DNA of 64,000 nucleotides. It comes from GCA-2746365 sp964651445 (GTDB lineage: Bacteria > Pseudomonadota > Gammaproteobacteria > SZUA-229). The stretch is from the NCBI GenBank assembly GCA_964651445.1, contig CAZYYW010000001.1, forward strand, positions 16,574-80,573, written 5' to 3'. Below the pieces are notes generated by a model. It had not been told where the DNA came from. It ran no database searches and worked only from the letters and a program-made list of their open reading frames with translations. Positions 53,866 to 63,682 of this stretch are shown piece after piece. The first letter of the stretch is position 1; each line of letters begins with the position of its first letter. The translations under genes were made by a program, and so were the position numbers.

Positions 53866-54834
53866 AGATAATGTTTGTGTTGAAATATCTGACGCTAACA
53901 AATTCGGTGACAGTCCGTCTGGAATAGCAGATAAAGCCGCTTTCCCTGCCTGCTTACCAACGCTGGTCTGTACGGCAAGACTTAAGGGTAATTCCACCTG
54001 TTTAGCTGCAGCCAACGGTGATACTGTCATCAAAGACAAGTCGCTCTCAGTCAAATTTACGCCCGCTGCAATACCGGTAACCGATGATACGACTGGCGCA
54101 ACGTTTTGTGTCAGTTGTTCTGCTGTGGCGGTTAATATTGAAGCCTGATTGATTGCTGCCTGATTCATTGGCGTCTTATTAGCGGCAGCATTAATATCGG
54201 CATCACTACCGGTGCTGACAGTCGATGTCGATACCGCTAAATTAGCGGTTAGATTCACCGGCAATTCTTGCGCTCTTGCCAGTGGTACTGCGGATGCAAC
54301 GACATTACCCGTGTCTGCGCCCTGTGTTGCAGGCAGTACACTAGCCATTGGGTTATTCATTAAGCCTGTAGTATTGCTAAGCAGTTCATTGCTTGAAAGT
54401 GATTTCGCGGCATCCGATTGTAACTCACCGGACACGGCATCATTAAGCATCATTTGTCCGCTAGCCAATAAAACTGATGTCTGTGGTTCAATGCTTTGTA
54501 TCACTTGCTCGATGTTAACTGGCAATGCCAAAACCAAACTGGACGATTCAGTTGAACGGTCATTCAATGCCGCTAAATTAGGATTACCGTCAGTCACCGG
54601 CAACAAATTGCCACCTGTTGACAAATTTTCTTGATGGCTTTCCGGCGCTTCATTTTGTTGTTTGACAGCATCATGTGCCAGTTGAATAGATTCAACAAAT
54701 GAAGTGGCTGGCTGTGAAGAATCAGCGCTATCCGCCGCCCCGCGCCCTACGACATTGGTTTTCACGCCAACGCTGGTGTTCACTGCGTTAGTAAGTGGCG
54801 GATTGGCTGCACTGTTATTAATTGAACTATTCAT
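53866..54834 (-). CDS. fliK: FliK hook-length control protein (5' part)
   Basis: The first 323 residues of the hook-length ruler, low-complexity and rich in Ala, Ser, Thr, Val and Asn with few charges, as usual for the FliK N-terminal ruler. GAGAAG precedes the ATG, and an sigma-54 promoter lies about 40 bases upstream. The C-terminal domain that triggers the FlhB specificity switch is lost in the gap. Identity rests on position (fliJ-fliK-fliL) and composition. Confidence 0.82.
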
Positions 54835-54873
54835 CTTCTCGTATCACTAGTGAGTAAGGATAGTGATACTAAA

Positions 54874-54888
54874 GCAAGGTGTATGCCA
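54874..54888 (-). promoter_or_regulatory. Sigma-54 promoter of fliK
   Basis: The minus strand reads TGGCAT-ACACC-TTGC, one mismatch from the consensus, with the invariant GG and GC ten bases apart. The predicted start is about 30 bases before the fliK ATG. Confidence 0.8.
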
Positions 54889-54974
54889 ATATTAAAACAG
54901 CACTGATGCAGCACTAATTCAGTAAAGCTGCGATTTTTTTACAATCGATTTTCTACGGCATTTTATGCCACACC

Positions 54975-55412
54975 TTAAATGTTCGCAAATTTAGTATATG
55001 GGCGATCTTCTATTTCTCTTTGTTCGCGTTTATCTCTTTGCTTGCGTTCAGATTGCTGGCGACTTTCAACAACCTTGTTTAACATTTTGCTGTTATTGCG
55101 CTTATCAATCCACTCCTTACGGCTGTTTTCACATGTATCCTGCACTTGGCTGACTTGTTGCTTCTGTTGCGTAATAGCATCATCCAACCGATAGATAAAA
55201 AGTTTATATTCTTGCATCTGGATTGCAGACAACCCTGATTGGCATGCTGCCTGAAAGGTTTTTTCGTACTGCTGACGATACGTTATTAATTCTTCAAGTT
55301 GTTTCTGCTGTTGATCCAACAAGTGCATCGATTCACCATGCTGACGACCTGCATTGCGTTCCTGCTGCTTTCTTATCTTAGCAATGGGTTGTAATTTAGT
55401 TGAGCTGTTCAT
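54975..55412 (-). CDS. fliJ: FliJ export chaperone-escort
   Basis: A 145-residue all-helical coiled-coil protein. Its C-terminus (ESRQQSERKQRDKREQREIED) matches the canonical FliJ tail, and the middle (YRLDDAITQQKQQVSQVQ) fits the second helix. FliJ links the FliI ATPase ring to FlhA and escorts chaperones. It lies 19 bases after a second FliJ-like gene and ahead of fliK. Of the two copies, this one is the better FliJ match. Confidence 0.85.
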   Translation of the reverse strand: MNSSTKLQPIAKIRKQQERNAGRQHGESMHLLDQQQKQLEELITYRQQYEKTFQAACQSGLSAIQMQEYKLFIYRLDDAITQQKQQVSQVQDTCENSRKEWIDKRNNSKMLNKVVESRQQSERKQRDKREQREIEDRPYTKFANI

Positions 55413-55431
55413 AAATCACCTTTTCAAAAAA

Positions 55432-55872
55432 TTAATACTTATTGTAATTATTATATTCATTTAGAACTAACTTTTTCTTTTCATTTTTTTCCATGTTGAG
55501 CATAACGTTACTTTTAGCATTTTTTAGTTTCATATCTTTTATTTTCACAAACACTTCATTTTTTTCCTGCCATATTTGTTTTGCTTTTTCATGTTTTTCC
55601 TGACATAAATCAACCTTATGCTGAACCACTTCAACAACAGAATTAATATGTTTCACTAATAACTGATATTCGCGAACATGTACCGGTGTTAAACCGGTAT
55701 CTTTTGCGGTTTTTAGACCGTCACGGCATTCATTTCTATATTGCAGTAACGTTTCTAACTGAGAGGCTTGCTCTTTCACCTGGCATTCACAAAACTCTAG
55801 CTCGTTAAAAGCTTTACTTTCCTGACGACGCGCAATGTCCATATCACTTCTTTTTTTATTAAGACTAAGCAT
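55432..55872 (-). CDS. FliJ-like protein, extra copy
   Basis: A 146-residue coiled-coil protein with the FliJ two-helix plan (LEFCECQVKEQASQLETLLQYRNECRDGLKTAKDTGLTPVHVREYQLLVKHINSVVE). I start it at ATG 55872, whose first bases overlap the fliI stop, with GAGGGAAAG upstream; this gives the usual FliJ length. The tail is basic and Asn-rich (KLKNAKSNVMLNMEKNEKKK), unlike the canonical FliJ ending. It may be a diverged duplicate of the next gene or a distinct export-ATPase stalk protein. Confidence 0.75.
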   Translation of the reverse strand: MLSLNKKRSDMDIARRQESKAFNELEFCECQVKEQASQLETLLQYRNECRDGLKTAKDTGLTPVHVREYQLLVKHINSVVEVVQHKVDLCQEKHEKAKQIWQEKNEVFVKIKDMKLKNAKSNVMLNMEKNEKKKLVLNEYNNYNKY

Positions 55873-57265
55873 TGCTATACTTTCCCTCAAACGATTCATT
55901 CCCTACTAGGTTAATTAGTTCTGTAACACTGTCATTGTAGGAAAAAGCATCCGATGTGTCTTGCTGTAAAAAATTTTTCAAAGCTTCATTAAAATTAATT
56001 GCCTCATCTATTTCAGGATCACTGCCAAATTGATATGCACCGACACTAATAAGATCATGATTTTTTTGATAAGTTGAGTACAGTTTTTTGAAACGCCGTG
56101 CCGCTTGTTTGTGTTGCTCGCTAACCACCTCATTCATCACACGGCTGATAGAAGCCTCAATATCAATTGCCGGGAAATGACCTTCTTCAGCAATGGCTCT
56201 GGACAACATGATATGACCATCAAGCACTGCACGTGCAGAGTCAACAATTGGATCATTGGTGTCGTCACCTTCGGCAAGTACCGTATAAAACGCAGTTATA
56301 GAACCGCCTTTTTCACCGTTATTGCCAGCTCTTTCGACTAATTGTGGCAGTTTCGCAAACACCGATGGTGGATAGCCTTTTGTTGCAGGCGGCTCACCAA
56401 TGGCAAGACCTATTTCGCGTTGCGCCTGCGCAAAGCGTGTTAAAGAGTCCATTAGCAATAAAACATTTAACCCTTTGTCACGAAAATACTCCGCCACTGT
56501 GGTTGCTAGCAAAGCACCGTGCAAGCGCATTAGTGGTGGACTATCTGCCGGACTGGCAACAACAACAGCGCGTTCAAGCCCCTGAGGGCCCAGTATATTA
56601 TCAACGAAGTCTTTTACTTCCCGGCCACGTTCACCGATAAGACCGACCACAATAACATCTGCGTCCGTATATCGCGTCATCATGCCCAGTAGAACACTTT
56701 TACCAACACCACTGCCGGCAAATAAACCGAGGCGTTGACCACGGCCAACCGTTAACAGGGCATTGATTGCCGCCACCCCAACATCCAACGGTTCATTAAT
56801 CGCCCACCGTGCTAGCGGATTGCTCGGTTTCCCTGCTAGCGGCAAATATTCTGTACAACGAATTTCGCCTTTGCCATCCAGTGGGTTACCAGCAGCATCG
56901 ATAACCCTGCCGAGTAATTCATCTCCTACTCTTGCTTTATACATGCCTTTTCCTGGCACCACTCGGGCATCGGGGACAAGTCCTTTTATATCTCCCGTCG
57001 GCATCAGGTATAAACGCTCACCGGAAAAACCCACAACTTCTGCTTCCACGTCACACTCTGTTGACGAAACAATACAGCGCGCACCGACTGCCGCCTGACA
57101 ACCAACCGTCTCCAGTGTTAAACCAACCATGCGGTTTAGTTTGCCTTCAACGGTCAACGTTATTTTCTTTTCTGCTCGGCGCTGATAAGTTTGTAACCCT
57201 TCACACCAAATAGCGCTTCTACTGTATTTGCTTGTTTGATGGTCGCTTGTTTGATGCTGGTTCAT
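55865..57265 (-). CDS. fliI: FliI flagellar export ATPase
   Basis: A 466-residue F1-beta-like ATPase. Walker A is GLFAGSGVGKSVLLGM; GERGREVKDFVDN and the Walker B LLLMDSLTRFAQAQREI follow, then GEPPATKGYPPSVFAKLP, the FliI signature. It powers or primes type III export with FliH and FliJ. The ATG overlaps the fliH stop (ATGA). A small oddity: the N-terminus repeats HQTS twice because of a 12-base direct repeat in the DNA. Confidence 0.97.
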   Translation of the reverse strand: MNQHQTSDHQTSKYSRSAIWCEGLQTYQRRAEKKITLTVEGKLNRMVGLTLETVGCQAAVGARCIVSSTECDVEAEVVGFSGERLYLMPTGDIKGLVPDARVVPGKGMYKARVGDELLGRVIDAAGNPLDGKGEIRCTEYLPLAGKPSNPLARWAINEPLDVGVAAINALLTVGRGQRLGLFAGSGVGKSVLLGMMTRYTDADVIVVGLIGERGREVKDFVDNILGPQGLERAVVVASPADSPPLMRLHGALLATTVAEYFRDKGLNVLLLMDSLTRFAQAQREIGLAIGEPPATKGYPPSVFAKLPQLVERAGNNGEKGGSITAFYTVLAEGDDTNDPIVDSARAVLDGHIMLSRAIAEEGHFPAIDIEASISRVMNEVVSEQHKQAARRFKKLYSTYQKNHDLISVGAYQFGSDPEIDEAINFNEALKNFLQQDTSDAFSYNDSVTELINLVGNESFEGKYSNA

Positions 57266-57909
57266 TTTTCAGCATCCTGTTTTCTATCACAGCCCATAAC
57301 TTCGGCGATAAGGGCTGTCAACCGGGTTTCGACACTGGCATCAATACGAGACTTGCTGGTTGTTACGCGGCAGCCGCCACGGCTCAACGTAACATCCTCG
57401 ACAATGCGCCAATCAGGTTGCGAGTCAGGATGACTTAGTGCATCGCGCACAATGCGAGCATCTTCCGGATGTAATTCAATGGTTATTTCCGCTGCGGTAA
57501 CCGGCAACATATTTAATGCTTCACGTACAATAGCAACCACTTCATCTGGTGAAGTTTTTAGTTCACGGCGGACCATCTGTCGAACCATTATCATACATAA
57601 CTGCGCCAGTTCATCCACTACCTGTCCGTCAACATTAGGCAGTGGCATTGCCAGTGACGCCATTAATGAATGCAAATTATTGACTTGTTCGCTGGCTTCT
57701 TCCTGGCCTTTTGTAAGCCCTTCCATATACCCTTTTGCATAACTTTTTTCATACGACTGCTGGCGTATTTTTTCTTGTTGTTCACGGTTGCCGATGGTTT
57801 CTGGATTAACCACTTTATAGTCATAGTTATTATCATTAATAACATCCAAGGCTGGTGCACGCCATGGCTTGCAATCGGCATCAGTTTTACAATTTACTAT
57901 TCTAGACAT
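57262..57909 (-). CDS. fliH: FliH export ATPase regulator
   Basis: A 215-residue stalk protein. Residues 1-70 are variable; a charged helix with GxxxG-like spacing (AKGYMEGLTKGQEEASEQ) follows, and the C-terminal V-ATPase E-like domain holds LCMIMVRQMVRRELKTSPDEVVAIVREAL. I start it at ATG 57909, which overlaps the fliG stop and has GGGAG upstream. It binds FliI, starting with an ATGA overlap to that gene. Confidence 0.92.
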   Translation of the reverse strand: MSRIVNCKTDADCKPWRAPALDVINDNNYDYKVVNPETIGNREQQEKIRQQSYEKSYAKGYMEGLTKGQEEASEQVNNLHSLMASLAMPLPNVDGQVVDELAQLCMIMVRQMVRRELKTSPDEVVAIVREALNMLPVTAAEITIELHPEDARIVRDALSHPDSQPDWRIVEDVTLSRGGCRVTTSKSRIDASVETRLTALIAEVMGCDRKQDAEK

Positions 57910-58912
57910 ATTCATCATCTCCCTTACCACCCAGTGAAATCTCGCCTGAATCAGCTAATCGCTTGGCAACGTTTAATACTTCTTTTTGTGCATCTTCAAC
58001 ATCTTTCAATCGAACAGGACCTTTTGCATCTAGATCTTCTCGCATCATGTCAGCGGCACGTGATGACATATTGCCAAATATTTTTTCTTTTACTGCGGCA
58101 TCAGCACCTTTAAGCGCAAGAATTAATTGCTCGGACTGCACTTCTCGTAATATTGTTTGCATACCACGGTCATCAACATCCAGCAAATTGTCAAAGACAA
58201 ACATCTGACTTAATATTTCTTGGGAGAGTTCAGCGTCCAGTTCAGTAATGGTTTCAGTGATGGCATTTTCTATATCGCCATCAATAAAATTTAATATTTC
58301 AGCAGCGGCTTTAACACCACCAACACCTGAACTATTAACAACCGAATTTCCGGAAAATTGTTTCTCTAAAACGATATTTAATTCATGCAATGCTTCTGGT
58401 GGAACGCCATCTAATGTTGCAACACGCATTAACACATCAGATCTTGCCTCTTCAGACAAGTGCTGCAATACTTCGGCAGCGTGTTCACCATCAAGATAGG
58501 ACAACACAATAGCTATAATTTGCGGGTGTTCGTTTTCTACCACCCCTGCCACTGTCAATGGATCCATCCATTTCAGAGAATCCAACCCTTTAGAGCTCTT
58601 ACCCTGCAGTATGCGGTCGATAACATTGCCGGCTTTTTTTTCACCCAAGGCAGTGTTCAACATGTTGGTTATGTATTCTTCTGGATCCACCCCCAAACCC
58701 GATTGTTTACTGGCTACTTCAACAAACTGTTCCAGTACAGTTTCAACTTTTTCATTGGATATTTCAGTGAGTGAAGCCATTACAGTGCCAATTTTTTGCA
58801 CTTCTTTAGGCTCCATGTGTTTAAGCACTTCCGCCGCTTTCTGCTCACCAAGACTCATCATAAATATTGCTGCACGTTCAGACCCTGAAACTTTATCGTC
58901 CATATCAACCAT
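57902..58912 (-). CDS. fliG: FliG C-ring rotor protein
   Basis: A 336-residue torque-generating switch protein. It has the N-terminal FliF-binding domain (SGSERAAIFMMSLGEQKAAEVLKHM), the middle FliM-binding EHPQ motif (VENEHPQIIAIVLSYL) and the C-terminal domain with charged torque helix residues (VQSEQLILALKGADAAVKEKIFGNMSSRAADMMREDLDAKGPVRL in family order). I start it at ATG 58912, which overlaps the fliF stop, with GGAAAG upstream. Confidence 0.97.
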   Translation of the reverse strand: MVDMDDKVSGSERAAIFMMSLGEQKAAEVLKHMEPKEVQKIGTVMASLTEISNEKVETVLEQFVEVASKQSGLGVDPEEYITNMLNTALGEKKAGNVIDRILQGKSSKGLDSLKWMDPLTVAGVVENEHPQIIAIVLSYLDGEHAAEVLQHLSEEARSDVLMRVATLDGVPPEALHELNIVLEKQFSGNSVVNSSGVGGVKAAAEILNFIDGDIENAITETITELDAELSQEILSQMFVFDNLLDVDDRGMQTILREVQSEQLILALKGADAAVKEKIFGNMSSRAADMMREDLDAKGPVRLKDVEDAQKEVLNVAKRLADSGEISLGGKGDDEYV

Positions 58913-60509
58913 CACTTTCCACCCACGAATTAAGCACTTGGGCAACACGCTTCGGGTCTTCCTTAACCATGGTGTTGGTCACATCTCTTAATTGTTGTCC
59001 ACTCGGTGGCTGCTGGTTGCTCAAGGTAAGCTGGTCTTCACCTGATTCGATATGGTCAACGCCTTCGTCGTGTGCCAGCGCGGCATAACCAGCAACGTTT
59101 TCACCCTGCTTCGACAAATTACTTAACATCGGGCGCAATATGCCAAAAGCGATCAACAATACAATTAAACCACCAATGACTTGTTTAGCGAGAGTTAAGA
59201 CCCACGGTTGCTGCCAAACCGGTTGTTCGGGTAACGGTTCAAATACTTCAGGCTGCTGAAACGATGTGTTGATAATCTTGATGGTGTCGCCACGCGCTTC
59301 ATTCAAACCAACAGATTCTTTAATTAACAAAGTCAGGCGCTGCATTTCATCTTCATTTAATGGCGTACGTACACTGTTGCCTTCATCATCAATTGTTACA
59401 CGATAATCCAGAATCACGGCAACAGACAATCGTTTTAACTGCGCTGGTGCTTGACGAATATGACTGATGGTTCGATCTATTTCAAAGTTACGTACCGCAC
59501 GTGATGAGTTATTACCGGAAGCGGAGGTTCCAGTATTATCTGCGCCTTCAAGAGTACCACCAGCAGGCGGTTGATTACTTAAGGCACCAGGAATGCCGGA
59601 TGCGCCCGCAGTATTTGAGTTCTGCTCGAACAATTGTTCACTGCGAACAGCTTTATTTTCAGGCAAAAATCTTTCTTTGGTTTCTTCCAGTGAAGTAAAA
59701 TCAATATCGGCAACCACCGTTGCTCTTACACCTGCCGTGCCCACAATTGGCGTTATGATTTCGATGATGCGTTGCACAAAGCGTTCTTCTAGTTTTTTGG
59801 TGTATTCAAACTGTGTACTGCCTAGCATTGAATCCGCCTTGCTTCCCTCTCGGCTTAATAATCGTCCATTGCCATCAACAACCGTAACATCCTCTGCCCC
59901 CATGCCGGGCACACTGGAAGCAACGATATTAACGATTGATGCTGTTTGTGAGTCGTCAATCACCCATCCAGGCGTCAGCGTCAGAACCACTGAAGCCGCC
60001 GGATTACCTTTTTTGCGAGCAAAGGCAGAATGCTTTGGAATGGCAAGATGCACACGCGCACCTTCAACAAAATTCAACCGAGTAATGGATTGTGCGAGTT
60101 CACCCTCAATAGCGCGTTTATAACGCGCTTTCAATAAAAAGCTATTACTGCCTAGACCCTGATCTTTGTCCAGTATTTCAAAACCAACAACACCCGCTGG
60201 AGACATGCTGGTAGAGGCGAGTTCCATTCGTGCTTCATTCAATTTATCGGCAGGTACAAGTATTCCACTACTGCCTTCGATTTTATACTTGATGCCCGCA
60301 CTGTCGAGTGACTGAACCACCTCCGATAAATCCTTCATTGATAAATTTCCATATAACATGCTGTAATTAGGTGTTTGTGACCACATAGCAACCGTGACAC
60401 CAAGCGCAACACTAACTGCCAAGCCGACCATTAGACCTAACTGACGAACTGCCGGTAATGAATTAAAGCCCTGTGCTCTTACTGCAAGACTAGTTGCTGA
60501 TGTTGTCAT
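58905..60509 (-). CDS. fliF: FliF MS-ring protein
   Basis: A 534-residue membrane ring protein with two membrane helices (about 25-45, GLAVSVALGVTVAMW, and about 445-465, VIGGLIVLLIAFGIL). Between them are the ring-building motifs: YGNLSMKDLSEVVQSLDSAGIKY, the YscJ-like domain (RMELASTSMSP, ARVHLAIPKHSAFARKKGNPAASVVLTL) and a disordered loop. The C-terminal tail binds FliG. Start at ATG 60509 with AGGA upstream rather than the GTG at 60515. Confidence 0.97.
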   Translation of the reverse strand: MTTSATSLAVRAQGFNSLPAVRQLGLMVGLAVSVALGVTVAMWSQTPNYSMLYGNLSMKDLSEVVQSLDSAGIKYKIEGSSGILVPADKLNEARMELASTSMSPAGVVGFEILDKDQGLGSNSFLLKARYKRAIEGELAQSITRLNFVEGARVHLAIPKHSAFARKKGNPAASVVLTLTPGWVIDDSQTASIVNIVASSVPGMGAEDVTVVDGNGRLLSREGSKADSMLGSTQFEYTKKLEERFVQRIIEIITPIVGTAGVRATVVADIDFTSLEETKERFLPENKAVRSEQLFEQNSNTAGASGIPGALSNQPPAGGTLEGADNTGTSASGNNSSRAVRNFEIDRTISHIRQAPAQLKRLSVAVILDYRVTIDDEGNSVRTPLNEDEMQRLTLLIKESVGLNEARGDTIKIINTSFQQPEVFEPLPEQPVWQQPWVLTLAKQVIGGLIVLLIAFGILRPMLSNLSKQGENVAGYAALAHDEGVDHIESGEDQLTLSNQQPPSGQQLRDVTNTMVKEDPKRVAQVLNSWVESDG

Positions 60510-60562
60510 TTTCACATCCTATTAATCGAAATTTTTTTAACATATTTACGCTTATTTTAAAA

Positions 60563-60886
60563 TTAAACTGGCATGTTCATTACTTGTCTATAAGCGGTCA
60601 GCAGGCTGTTTCTTACTTGTGACATGGCCTGAAATGAAACACTGGCTTTTTGCAGCGCAATCATTACTTCACTTATATTGACAGACGGATCACCTGCTTC
60701 AAATGCTGTTGCCGCTGCCGAACCTGCTTTTTGTGTGTTGGCAACATGATTAACAGAATCCTTTAATAATTGAGCAAAGTCAGTTCCTGATACATTCTGT
60801 GCCTGATTAACGTTGGTTTTGTTTTCAGCCAATGCTGTCATATTGCGCATTTCTTGCAATACTTGATTGATTTCTACACTGCTCAT
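60563..60886 (-). CDS. fliE: FliE hook-basal body junction protein
   Basis: A 107-residue rod-MS-ring junction protein. The C-terminal signature is GDPSVNISEVMIALQKASVSFQAMSQVRNSLLTAYRQVMNMPV. I start it at ATG 60886, with AAGGTG eight bases upstream. It heads the fliEFGHIJ run. The upstream region has a FliA-type promoter but no recognisable sigma-54 site, which is unusual for fliE; read-through from flrC is also possible. Confidence 0.95.
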   Translation of the reverse strand: MSSVEINQVLQEMRNMTALAENKTNVNQAQNVSGTDFAQLLKDSVNHVANTQKAGSAAATAFEAGDPSVNISEVMIALQKASVSFQAMSQVRNSLLTAYRQVMNMPV

Positions 60887-60954
60887 CGTGGTCACCTTGT
60901 TGTGTTTATTTCTATAATCATTGCCATGCTTTTATGAGGTTTATCTCATTATCT

Positions 60955-60981
60955 TTATCGGCATTGCCTGTAAAAACTTGC
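60955..60981 (-). promoter_or_regulatory. Sigma-28 promoter upstream of fliE
   Basis: The minus strand reads GCAAGTTT, 11 bases, GCCGATAA. The -10 is exact and the -35 matches 6 of 8 to TAAAGTTT. The predicted start is about 60 bases before the fliE ATG. Confidence 0.65.
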
Positions 60982-61010
60982 TAGTGATACTCATTTTGCT
61001 TACTTAAACA

Positions 61011-62354
61011 TTAAACCGGTATAGCGACACCCGCGTCACGCATTCTTGCTAATTTATAACGCAATGTTCTTGCACTAATGCCAAGTCTTGCGGCAACTTC
61101 TTTGCGACTATTTTTCGCCTTTAATGCAGTAATAATCAGATCCTGCTCACGAGCTTTAAGATCACCCGATAAATCAGGTTCTTTTGCCACAACAAAATCA
61201 TTACGAACAAGATCAGTTTGTGTGTTGACAACGTTATTTTCTAAATGAATATCCTGATCCTCAATGATATTCCCTGTCTTCAAAATCAATGCCCGCTGCA
61301 CCATGTTATCCAGCTCTCGTACATTACCCGGCCACAAATGTTTATTTAAAAGACGCTTTGCGGTTTCTGAAAAGCGAATGTCATGACCCGGTGGCGAATA
61401 ACTATCGAGTATTTTGTGTGCCAAAGGCAAAATATCACCGACACGATCACGCAGTGGCGAAACGTGTAAAGGAAACACATTTAGGCGATAAAATAAATCT
61501 TCACGAAACAGACCTTCGTCTACAGCTTGATAAATATTTCGATTAGTGGTGGCCAATATTCTGACATCCAGTTGAATAGGTTTGCTGCCACCTAATCGTT
61601 CAACTTCGCGTTCTTGTAATACACGCAATAGTTTTGCCTGTAAGGAATAGTCCATCTCCGTTATTTCGTCGAGCAATAATGTGCCGCCTTGTGCCTGTTC
61701 AAATTTTCCAGCTTTAGATTTGTATGCCCCAGTAAAAGCACCTTTTTCGTAACCGAACAGTTCAGACTCAAGCATATTTTCAGGAATGGCAGCACAGTTT
61801 ATTGCCACAAATGGCCCCTGAGATCGGTTAGATTTGTTATGAATAAAACGCGAAACAACTTCTTTTCCAACACCCGATTCACCACTAATCATAACGCTGG
61901 CTTCGGTTAATGCAACACGTTTGGCAACGGCAATCAACTGCACACTTTTATCATCAACAGCAATATAGTTTTTCGAATTGTTCTTTATTTTTGGTATAAA
62001 ACGATCAAGCAATTCAATTAAGGTTTCTGTATCAAATGGTTTTTCCAAATAGTCTGCTGCACCGTCATGTATCATCTTCACGGCGCTTTCGATACTTCCA
62101 TAAGCAGTCATTAAAATAAACGGTAGGTCGTTATAGTGCTGCTGGCATATTTTTAATAATTCATGGCCACCCATAGGTTGCATTTGTATATCGCTTAAAA
62201 TTAACACGATCTCTTTATTTCTTTGTAGTACTTCTAGTGCTTGCTCACCGTTGCTTGCACTCACTACCTGGTATTTTTCCAGCAGCAGCGTTTCACAGAT
62301 TACTTCACGCAAGGACGGGTCATCCTCAATAACTAAAACTGTATTATGCTTCAT
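61011..62354 (-). CDS. flrC: FlrC/FleR sigma-54 response regulator
   Basis: A 447-residue NtrC-type activator of middle flagellar genes. The receiver (1-120) has VIEDDPS and phospho-Asp in ILSDIQMQPMGG; the AAA+ domain has GESGVGKE, GAFTGAYKSKAG and GTLLLDEITEMD; the Fis-type HTH is RKEVAARLGISARTLRYKLARMRDAG. Its ATG overlaps the flrB stop (ATGA). It is the likely activator of the sigma-54 promoters before fliK, fliL and the DGC-SPOR-flgA operon. Confidence 0.96.
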   Translation of the reverse strand: MKHNTVLVIEDDPSLREVICETLLLEKYQVVSASNGEQALEVLQRNKEIVLILSDIQMQPMGGHELLKICQQHYNDLPFILMTAYGSIESAVKMIHDGAADYLEKPFDTETLIELLDRFIPKIKNNSKNYIAVDDKSVQLIAVAKRVALTEASVMISGESGVGKEVVSRFIHNKSNRSQGPFVAINCAAIPENMLESELFGYEKGAFTGAYKSKAGKFEQAQGGTLLLDEITEMDYSLQAKLLRVLQEREVERLGGSKPIQLDVRILATTNRNIYQAVDEGLFREDLFYRLNVFPLHVSPLRDRVGDILPLAHKILDSYSPPGHDIRFSETAKRLLNKHLWPGNVRELDNMVQRALILKTGNIIEDQDIHLENNVVNTQTDLVRNDFVVAKEPDLSGDLKAREQDLIITALKAKNSRKEVAARLGISARTLRYKLARMRDAGVAIPV

Positions 62355-63682
62355 ACCTTTACCTCATGACTCTGCGCCATTTTTAGTTTTCGTTCGACAC
62401 TACGATGGTTAAAACCTTCTGCTATCCGGCTTGTTGACAAGTCCATGTGTTGTTCAACACATGGGAAGGTGATACTAAAATCACTTCCCTTGTTTTTTTC
62501 CGAAAATATTTTTAATTCGCCACCGTATCGATTAATTGTTGCACTCACTACAGACAAACCAAGACCTGTACCATTTTCTCTTGTGGTAAAAAATGGTTCT
62601 AATATTTTGTCTTTAATTTCATCCGACATGCCACTACCATTATCGACAACATTAATCACTATCTCATTTTCATCATTAAGTACCACTCTAAGCTGCACTT
62701 TGCGTGGCTTATTCACACTCGAAGCATTACTGGCTTCAATCGCATTGTTGATAATATTTTGTACCGCACTCAATACCATGTCTGAATTAATGTGGATCAA
62801 TACGCGCTTTAAAGCATTATCACCAAAAAGTGTTATTTGTTGCGCCTCATAATCTGATTCAACCAACTTTACAAGTTTGTTGAAAAACACTGATGCATTT
62901 ATCTGTTCTGCATCGATCACGTCTCCTCTGGCAAATATCAACATATCGTTTACCATACGCTCAAGATGACACAATCTATGTTTTGCCTTTTCCGCCAGTG
63001 ACAATCTTTTTTCCAGGGTAGTCGATGGATGGTTCGCGGTTGAGATATACAACATTGCTGAAGCTAAGGGTGTCCGAATCTGGTGTGCTAGTCCTGCTAT
63101 CATTTCACCCAGTGAACTCAAACGTTGTTGCTGGTTAAGTTTTTTATGTAATGTGCGCGTTTCACTGACATCTGAAATTAAAATTATTTTTCCTGGGGGA
63201 GTACATTGTCGTTGTCCATCTATAACGTTATTAGCCACAGAGCCTTCTAATGCACAGGCTGTAATATTCAACCAACGACCATCTTTTAACCTTAATTCCT
63301 TACCTTCGTTAATAAATACTTTCTTTGCTAACACTGCCCATTGTCTTCCGATCAAATCAACGGCCTTGTGTTCAAACTCCAGTATTTCGTTTGCCACTTT
63401 GTTTGTTTGTATAATTATTCCGTTGTCATCCAAAACAACAACACCTGCAGGTAATGCGTCAAGCAAGCCTTCTAACCGTACTGCCAGTGATTCTTTTTCT
63501 GCCAGCTCTATTAAACGCTGGTCACGTTCACAGGCGAGTTCATTTGACAACTGATCAACCCGCTCCTGTAATCCCTCATATGAATCTGCCAGCTTTTCAG
63601 AATGCTCATTGAACAACTGGAAAGCCTTTTCCAATTGTTCACCTGCTTGTTGCATCCCATTTGTGGGTATTTGATGATTCAT
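62351..63682 (-). CDS. flrB: FlrB/FleS sensor kinase
   Basis: A 443-residue soluble histidine kinase. A coiled coil (1-70) and PAS domain (about 70-190, LLDALPAGVVVLDDNGIIIQTN) precede the HisKA box (SLGEMIAGLAHQIRTPLASAMLY) and HATPase (INNAIEAS, DNGSGMSDEI, ENGTGLGLSVV). It phosphorylates FlrC, with which it overlaps. I start it at ATG 63682 with AAGGTG upstream rather than the GTG nine bases earlier. A sigma-54 promoter lies about 40 bases upstream. Confidence 0.95.
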   Translation of the reverse strand: MNHQIPTNGMQQAGEQLEKAFQLFNEHSEKLADSYEGLQERVDQLSNELACERDQRLIELAEKESLAVRLEGLLDALPAGVVVLDDNGIIIQTNKVANEILEFEHKAVDLIGRQWAVLAKKVFINEGKELRLKDGRWLNITACALEGSVANNVIDGQRQCTPPGKIILISDVSETRTLHKKLNQQQRLSSLGEMIAGLAHQIRTPLASAMLYISTANHPSTTLEKRLSLAEKAKHRLCHLERMVNDMLIFARGDVIDAEQINASVFFNKLVKLVESDYEAQQITLFGDNALKRVLIHINSDMVLSAVQNIINNAIEASNASSVNKPRKVQLRVVLNDENEIVINVVDNGSGMSDEIKDKILEPFFTTRENGTGLGLSVVSATINRYGGELKIFSEKNKGSDFSITFPCVEQHMDLSTSRIAEGFNHRSVERKLKMAQSHEVKV

